A stretch of DNA of 11,365 nucleotides from Novosphingobium sp. (GTDB lineage Bacteria; Pseudomonadota; Alphaproteobacteria; Sphingomonadales; Sphingomonadaceae), in the NCBI GenBank assembly GCA_027490345.1, contig JAIXYF010000194.1, positions 1 through 11,365 on the forward strand, given 5' to 3'. Position 1 is the first letter of the stretch; every line of letters begins with the position of its first letter. The position numbers and the translations under genes were made by a program. Shown piece after piece: positions 1-6,000 of the stretch. A model generated the notes under the pieces. It was not told the origin of the DNA. It was given only the letters and a program-made list of their open reading frames with translations, and did no database searches.

Positions 1-464
1 ATGCCAAGCTGCGCGCGCAGGAGGCCGATCTTATCCTGAAATGGGTGGAGCGGGCGCGGCAGGTCGAACCCGTCGGGCAAGTCGTGCTGGCCTCGGGCGG
101 AGCGCGTGACGATCTCCTGCTGGAGAACGGCGATGTGCTGCGCGTGCCGCGCCGCGACGGGCTGGTCCTGATCAGCGGAGAAGTGCTGTTTCCCAATGCA
201 GTTGCCTGGCGCCGCGGCCAGTCGGTCGACGAATACGTCAAGCAGACCGGCGGCTATACCCAGCATGGCAGCGCCAAGCGGGTTGTCGTGGCGCATCAGG
301 ATGGCTCGTTCGATGAGGTGACGGGCAGCGTGCGCTCGGTCAGTGCGGGGGACGACATCCTCGTGCTGCCCAAGCCCGATTCCAAATCGCGCCAGCTGTT
401 CAAGGACCTGACGCAGATCCTCTATCAGATCGCGGTCAGTGCCCGCGTCGTTCTTGCCTTGTAA
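1..464 (+). CDS. SLBB-domain polysaccharide export protein (Wza/KpsD type), C-terminal part only
   Basis: This is the C-terminal ~153 residues of an outer-membrane polysaccharide export protein. The frame is open to the left edge (first whole codon at base 3), so the GTG at 45 is internal and the true start lies outside the window. Seen: an SLBB-like segment beginning near VLISGEVLFPN and continuing through SVDEYVKQTGGYT, then a short beta-rich stretch ending DDILVLPKPDSKS. The tail (LTQILYQIAVSARVVLAL) is hydrophobic and probably helical. In Wza-type proteins SLBB domains build the periplasmic ring and the C-terminal helix forms the outer-membrane pore; applying that here is inference. The gene ends 17 bp before wecB, consistent with one transcript. 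The N-terminal signal peptide and Poly_export domain cannot be checked because they are not in the window. Confidence 0.85.
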   Translation, partial: AKLRAQEADLILKWVERARQVEPVGQVVLASGGARDDLLLENGDVLRVPRRDGLVLISGEVLFPNAVAWRRGQSVDEYVKQTGGYTQHGSAKRVVVAHQDGSFDEVTGSVRSVSAGDDILVLPKPDSKSRQLFKDLTQILYQIAVSARVVLAL

Positions 465-481
465 ACGGACCAAACCTCATC

Positions 482-1612
482 ATGACACGCCGCATTCTGA
501 CCGTTTTCGGTACTCGCCCCGAAGCCATCAAGATGGCCCCGCTCGTCAAGCATCTCGCTGCCGCTGAAGGGTTTGACGCGCGCGTCTGCGTGACCGCGCA
601 GCACCGCGAAATGCTCGATCAGGTCCTGCGCTTGTTCGAGATTGTGCCGGACTATGATCTTGACATCATGAAGCCCGGGCAGACGCTTTCGGGGATCACG
701 AGCGAGATCCTGACCCGGATCGAGGCGCCCTTGCAGGATTTCCAGCCCGATATCGTGCTGGTGCACGGCGATACATCGACCACCCTGGCGACCTCGCTGG
801 CAGCCTATTACCAGAAAATCCCGGTCGGGCATGTCGAGGCCGGGCTGCGCACCGGCAATCTGCTCTCGCCCTGGCCCGAGGAAGCCAACCGCAAGCTGAC
901 CGGGGCCATCGCCAACCTGCATTTTGCCCCCACCGAACAATCCCGTGCCAATCTTCTGGCCGAAAACGTGGCGCCCGGCAGCATCCATGTGACTGGCAAC
1001 ACGGTGATCGATGCGCTGCTCTGGGTGCGCCAGAAGCTGGAAACCGACGCAGCGCTGAACGCCGAGCTTGCCGCCCGGTTCGCGCCGGTGCTGCGCGAAG
1101 GGGCGCGGCTGATCCTTATGACCGGGCACCGCCGCGAAAACTTCGGCGGCGGTTTTGAACGCATCTGCGAGGCGATCACCACGCTGGCGCGGCGCTATCC
1201 CGATGCGGATTTCGTCTATCCGGTCCACCTCAATCCCAATGTGCGCGAACCGGTGATGCGCATTCTGGGCGATGTGGAAAACATCCACCTTATCGAGCCG
1301 CAGGACTATCTGCCGTTCGTCTATCTGATGAACCGCAGTTTCATCATTCTGACCGATTCGGGCGGTATTCAGGAAGAAGCGCCATCGCTGGGCAAGCCGG
1401 TGCTAGTCATGCGCGATACGACGGAGCGCCCAGAAGCAGTGGATGCTGGAACAGTGAAACTCGTGGGCACGAGCACGAGCGAAATCGTTGCCGGTGTCAC
1501 GACTCTCATGGACATATCGGAAGTTTATCAGGCCATGGCCTACGCTCATAACCCTTATGGTGACGGTTGCGCTTGCGCGCGTATCGAGAAGGTGCTTGGG
1601 AATTTCGAATGA
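482..1612 (+). CDS. wecB: UDP-N-acetylglucosamine 2-epimerase (non-hydrolysing)
   Basis: Cytoplasmic enzyme that interconverts UDP-GlcNAc and UDP-ManNAc. At 376 residues it has the normal family length. Family motifs run in order: GTRPEAIKMAPL (10-21), HGDTSTTLA (95-103), HVEAGLRTGN (117-126), PEEANRK (132-138), TGHRRENFGGG (214-224), PVHLNPNVREP (247-257) and the DSGGIQEEAPSLGKP region (292-306). Asp97, Glu119, Glu133 or Glu134 and His216 match the catalytic Asp95, Glu117, Glu131 and His213 described for E. coli WecB. The ATG at 482 gives the canonical MTRRILTVFGTRPEA N-terminus, but no clear Shine-Dalgarno precedes it, so reinitiation after the upstream stop (17-bp gap) is possible. The stop overlaps the wecC start as ATGA. 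With wecC next door its job is ManNAcA supply. Other names in use are mnaA and cap5P-like. Confidence 0.96.
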   Translation: MTRRILTVFGTRPEAIKMAPLVKHLAAAEGFDARVCVTAQHREMLDQVLRLFEIVPDYDLDIMKPGQTLSGITSEILTRIEAPLQDFQPDIVLVHGDTSTTLATSLAAYYQKIPVGHVEAGLRTGNLLSPWPEEANRKLTGAIANLHFAPTEQSRANLLAENVAPGSIHVTGNTVIDALLWVRQKLETDAALNAELAARFAPVLREGARLILMTGHRRENFGGGFERICEAITTLARRYPDADFVYPVHLNPNVREPVMRILGDVENIHLIEPQDYLPFVYLMNRSFIILTDSGGIQEEAPSLGKPVLVMRDTTERPEAVDAGTVKLVGTSTSEIVAGVTTLMDISEVYQAMAYAHNPYGDGCACARIEKVLGNFE

Positions 1613-2931
1613 GGACTTTAGCAAGACACAATAGCTCGCCCGCAGAAGCTGCAGGGCAGGTTTTCAAGCGGATATCGGTGATCGGCCTCGGCTACATCGG
1701 CTTGCCAACGGCAGCCGTGTTTGCCTCCCGCGGGATCGAGGTCATTGGCGTCGACGTGAATGCGCACGCCGTCGAGACGATCAACAGCGGACGCGTCCAC
1801 ATCGTCGAACCCGATCTTGACATCGTGGTCCATGCAGCAACGACCGAGGGCAATCTGCGCGCCACATTGGTGCCCGAACCTGCCGATGCGTTCCTGATCG
1901 CAGTGCCGACTCCGTTCAAAAACGATCATGAGCCTGATCTTTCCTATATCAAGGCCGCCGCGCAGGCGATTGCGCCCGTGCTGGCCAAGGGCAATCTGGT
2001 CGTGCTGGAATCGACCTCGCCGGTCGGCGCGACCGAGCAGCTGGCTTCATGGCTGGCCGAAGCACGCCCTGATCTCAGCTTCCCGCAGCACGCTGGCGAA
2101 GCTTCGGACATTCGCGTGGCCTATTGCCCCGAGCGCGTTCTGCCCGGGCAGGTTTTGCGCGAACTGGTCGACAACGACCGCGTGATCGGCGGGATGAGCC
2201 CGCGCTGCTCGCAGATGGCCTGCGATCTCTACCGCGTCTTCGTGGTCGGCGAATGCGTGGTCACCAACGCGCGCACGGCCGAGATGTGCAAGCTAACCGA
2301 AAATGCCTTCCGCGATGTCAACATTGCCTTCGCCAACGAGCTTTCGCTGATCTGCGACAAGCTGGACATCAGCGTCTGGGAACTGATCGCGCTGGCCAAC
2401 CGCCATCCGCGCGTGAACATCCTGCAGCCCGGCCCCGGTGTGGGCGGCCATTGCATCGCGGTCGATCCGTGGTTCATCGTGAACCGCACGCCCGAAGAAG
2501 CGCGCCTGATCCACGCGGCGCGGATCGTCAACGATGGCAAGCCCTACTGGGTGATCGGCAAAGTCGAGGCGGCAGTCGAGGAAGTGGCCCGCACGCGCGG
2601 CTGCGCACCGGCAGACGTGCGCGTTGCGGCATTCGGCCTCGCTTTCAAGCCGGATATCGACGACATGCGCGAAAGCCCGGCGATGATGATCGTCGAGCAT
2701 CTGGCGGGCGCCCTGCCAGGCCAGATCATGGCAGTCGAACCCAACATCGACGTGCTTCCCGGCCGCCTCGCGCAGCTTGGCGTGGCGCTGGTTTCCGCAG
2801 AGGACGCCATCGCCACGGCCGACGTCTGGGCGCTGCTGGTCGATCACCGCGGCTTCCGCGCCAAGGTTCCCGCTCGGCGTGACGGCGTTGTGATTGTCGA
2901 CACCCGTGGTATCTGGACCGACGCTGCCTGA
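1609..2931 (+). CDS. wecC: UDP-N-acetyl-D-mannosamine dehydrogenase (UDP-ManNAcA synthesis)
   Basis: NAD-dependent four-electron oxidation of UDP-ManNAc to UDP-ManNAcA. With the ATG at 1609 the protein has 440 residues. This start is preferred over an in-frame one at 1567 because it makes an ATGA overlap with wecB and leaves only about 20 residues before the Rossmann strand. Seen: NAD-binding GLGYIGLP (26-33), ESTSPVG (134-140), AYCPERVLPG (171-180), MCKLTENAFRDVN with the conserved Lys228, the active-site GVGGHC with nucleophile Cys282, and GLAFKPDIDDMRESP (343-357) of the UDP-binding C-terminal domain. The UDP-Glc/UDP-HexNAc dehydrogenase assignment is firm. ManNAc specificity rests mainly on the neighbouring wecB; a UDP-GlcNAc dehydrogenase is the main alternative. 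The first ~22 codons include AGG, TTA, AGA and ATA, which are rare in the rest of this GC-rich window. Confidence 0.93.
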   Translation: MRTLARHNSSPAEAAGQVFKRISVIGLGYIGLPTAAVFASRGIEVIGVDVNAHAVETINSGRVHIVEPDLDIVVHAATTEGNLRATLVPEPADAFLIAVPTPFKNDHEPDLSYIKAAAQAIAPVLAKGNLVVLESTSPVGATEQLASWLAEARPDLSFPQHAGEASDIRVAYCPERVLPGQVLRELVDNDRVIGGMSPRCSQMACDLYRVFVVGECVVTNARTAEMCKLTENAFRDVNIAFANELSLICDKLDISVWELIALANRHPRVNILQPGPGVGGHCIAVDPWFIVNRTPEEARLIHAARIVNDGKPYWVIGKVEAAVEEVARTRGCAPADVRVAAFGLAFKPDIDDMRESPAMMIVEHLAGALPGQIMAVEPNIDVLPGRLAQLGVALVSAEDAIATADVWALLVDHRGFRAKVPARRDGVVIVDTRGIWTDAA

Positions 2932-2943
2932 CTGCTGCAGTCA
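2929..2943 (+). other. Small inverted repeat spanning the wecC stop codon
   Basis: TGACTG-CTG-CAGTCA is a perfect 6-bp inverted repeat around a 3-base loop, and the wecC TGA is its first triplet. No T-run follows it and the loop is tight, so it is not a convincing intrinsic terminator. It may be a weak RNA hairpin or chance. Confidence 0.3.
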
Positions 2944-2958
2944 CACCGGCCTTTAACC

Positions 2959-3018
2959 GGACAGGCAAGCGGGCAGGGTGACCGACAGGGCAAGCGACAG
3001 GGCAAGCGACAGGGCGAA
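2959..3018 (+). repeat. 12-bp tandem repeat between wecC and the large fusion gene, carrying its ribosome-binding site
   Basis: CGACAGGGCAAG occurs exactly at 2983-2994 and 2995-3006, and as CGACAGGGCGAA (10 of 12 matching) at 3007-3018. Two more degenerate copies lie upstream (2959-2970 and 2971-2982). Each good copy contains AGGG. The last one (3011-3014) sits 7 bases before the ATG at 3022 and is the likely Shine-Dalgarno. The period is a multiple of three, and the tract is in frame with both wecC and the downstream gene, with no stop between the wecC TGA and ATG 3022. Copy-number change would lengthen the leader without moving the proximal AGGG. The 90-bp gap (2932-3021) shows no clear promoter. 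Confidence 0.8.
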
Positions 3019-3021
3019 ACG

Positions 3022-6000
3022 ATGAGCAAATCTCCCACCGAGCCCGAAGCGGCCGAGCACCCGGTTGCTGCCGACCGGATCAGCGAACTCTACAACGGGA
3101 CCGTGGCCACCCCGCAGGCCAGCCAGATTGCCCGCGAGCGCATCCACTGGATGTGTTCGCGCGTTCAGGGCAACAGGATCATCGATATCGGCTGCAGCCA
3201 GGGCATCACCGCTATTCTGCTCGCGCGGGAAGGGTTCCATGTCACCGGGCTGGATTCGCATCCTGATGCCATTGTCTTTGCCGCAGAAGCGGCGGAGCGC
3301 GAGACTGAGGCGGTTGCTGCACGGCTTCGCTGGGACCGCCGCGATCTCTATGAATTCGAGGATGACACAGGGTACGATACGGCCATTCTCGGCGAAGTGA
3401 TCGAGCATCAGGCCGCGCCGGACCGCTTCCTGCGCGCGGCCATGCGCCTGCTGAAGCCCGGCGGCACGATCGTGCTGACAACGCCGTTCGGGCTTCACCC
3501 GCATGAGGATCACAAAGTGACCCTGCTGCCCGCCGATGTCGTGCGGATGGCCGAAGCCTGCGATTGCGCCGTCTCCGAGATCGACGTGACCGATGGCTAT
3601 ATCCGGATGGTGGCCAATCTGGTGGCGCAAGGCACCGCGGCGCAGCCGCGCACGGCGGAGGAATTGTTGCGCATCACCTCGGCCGGAGCCCTGGCGGCGC
3701 AGGAACGCCACTATGAGCTGATGGCGAAGCGCGGCGCGGTGGTTGAGGCCCGCACGAAGGACATCGCCAAACACACCGCCACCATCGCAGACCTCAAAAC
3801 GGCTGCAGACGCCCGCACGAAAGCCCTGCGCGCGCTGGAGGCCGATCTGGCCGCAAGCCGCAGCGATCTGGACACCGCACGGGCTGCCGAAACCCGGGCA
3901 CAGGCCGATCTGGCCGCAGCGCAGACGGCAGGTGCAGCGGCAGCGCAGGCTCTGCAGGCCGCCCTGCTGGACAAGAGCGCGGCCGAAGGCGCGATGAAGG
4001 CGGCCCTCGCCAAAGCCGCCGAGGTGGAGGCCGCACTCAAGCTGGCCCAGACCGAGACGGGCGAGCTGAGCGCCGCGTTCCGGGCGGTGCAGGCCGAAGC
4101 GGGCGATATCAAGGCCGCGCTCAAGTCTGCCCATGTCACGGTCGAACGGCTGACTGCGGCACAAGCGGCGACACTGCTCGATCTTGCAAAGACGCAGGCC
4201 GGGTTCAAGTCGGCGGAAGAAACCACCCAGAGGATGCTGACCGAACTGGCCGGGACAAAGGACGAGCAGGCAGCCACGGCCGCCGCGCTGGCCGAAACGT
4301 CTGCCGAATTGGCCGGGACAACGGCGCAGCTGACAGCGGCACAAAGTGCGCTCGCGGCAGCGGAAAGCAGCATCGAGCGGCTTTCTGCCGAACACACCGG
4401 CGTATTGGCGCTGCTGGACGACGTGCAAAGCGCGCTGGACGCCGCAGAGCGAACAATCGACCGGCAATCGGCTGAACAAACCAGCGTGCAAGCGCAATTG
4501 GCCGAAGCACAGACGGCGCTGGAAGCGGCAGAAGATACCATCGACCGGCTTTCGGCCGAACAGGCCGGGACGCTGACCGAACTGGCCGCGGCGCAGGCTG
4601 GCCTGCAAACGGCGGAGGCAGCGCTTGGCCAGCTTTCCGCCGAGCAGACCGCCACCCGCGCCGATCTCGCCAAGGCGCGGTCATCGCTCAAGACCGCCGA
4701 GGCCAAGGTGGCCCAGCTCTCGTCCGAACAGGCCGACACGCTGACCCGGCTGGCGCACGCCAATACCGAACGCAAGGCGCTGGCAACAGATCTCGAGGAG
4801 ATGCGCGATTGCGTCCAGGGTCTGCGCGAGAACATTGCGCGGCAAGACCTTGATCAGCTCAAGCTGCGCGACAAGTTCGACAGCGCCAAGAAGCAGCTGC
4901 AGGAGCTGCGGCGAGAACTGGGTCGCCGCGAGACGGAACGAAACCGGCTCGCCACCCGGCTGGCGGAAGCGGAGGCGGAAGCCGCGCGCGAAAAGCGCCG
5001 CGCCAACATTTCCGAACGAGCGCAGCAGCGCGCATTTGCCACCTATGAACGGCAGGCCAACGCCCTGAAGCAATCCATCGCCTATCGGCTGGGCATGATG
5101 CTGCTGCAGGGCTTCAAATCGGTTCAGGCCTTTTTCGGCCTGCCCGGAAAGCTACTGGCCCTGCGCCGCCGCGCACACGGCGCGCAAAGCGTGTCGGCTC
5201 TGGGCGGCAAGGATTACACGCTTCTCTTGGCGCGCCTTGGGACCGATGGCTTTGCCGCCGCGTGCGCGATGATTGATCGCCTGGCGCTGCCGGGGCCGAG
5301 CCGCGCTTCGGCCTATACCGCGCTCGCCCGCGCCTTGCAGAGCAAGGATCCGATGGCCTGTGCGCGCGCCGCAGCCTTGGCCGAAGAAGCTGATCCGCAT
5401 CCCTGGCGGGCCAAATGGCTTGCGTTCCGGATGTATGATGCCGGCCAACTGGTCGAGCCGGCACGCATGCTGCGCGAACTGGCGGGCGAAACGGCGCTGA
5501 GCGCATCGGAAGAAACGCGCGCGGCCCAGATCGAAGCGCTGGCCGATCTCTACGAAATCAAGCCGCTGCTGCCCTATGTCGGCAAGGCGCCTTATGTGCC
5601 CAAGCCCAACGCGATGCTCTATGTGGCGGCCAGCGCCCAGCCCTATCACGTCAGCGGCTATTCGGTGCGTACCGGTGCGCTGCTTTCGGCACTACGCGAT
5701 TCCGGGATCGAACTGACGGTGGCCACGCGCCCCGGATATCCATGGGACCGGCGCGACAGCACCCAGACTGCCGGTTCAACCACCACGGAACACGGCGGCA
5801 TCACTTATCACCATTTCCGCCAGCCCGCGCAGGACATGCCGCTCGATGTCTATATCGAACGGGCGGCGGCAGCGATTGGCCGTTTGGCGAAAACCAACAA
5901 GGTCGCCGTGATCCATGCGGCGTCGAACCACGTGAACGCCCTGCCCGCGCTGATCGCAGCGCGCCAGCTGGGCATTCCCTTTCATTTCGAGATGCGCGGC

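Noticed and set aside
425..1288. 287-codon open frame on the minus strand opposite wecB
   Set aside because: It lies wholly opposite an unmistakable wecB with all catalytic motifs, and its translation shows no family motif.
1567..1608. Earlier in-frame start for wecC at 1567
   Set aside because: It would add 14 residues overlapping wecB codons, with no conserved sequence; the ATGA overlap at 1609 fits the other junctions.
2124..2882. 252-codon plus-strand frame inside wecC
   Set aside because: It is a shifted frame of wecC, Arg-rich and without motifs, whereas the wecC frame carries Cys282 and Lys228 blocks.
2929..2960. Possible transcription terminator after wecC
   Set aside because: The 6-bp inverted repeat and a CCGG pair are short and no T-run follows; the next gene starts close by, so readthrough is more likely.
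2959..3018. CRISPR or protein-binding iteron array
   Set aside because: The repeats are directly abutting 12-mers with no spacers and sit at a ribosome-binding site inside an operon, so neither a CRISPR nor a replication origin fits.
2953..4608. 551-codon open frame on the minus strand opposite the start of the fusion gene
   Set aside because: It is antisense to the methyltransferase and Ala-rich coiled coil, has a biased Arg/Gly/Leu/Cys composition with no recognisable domain, and long antisense frames are expected opposite GC-rich repetitive codons.
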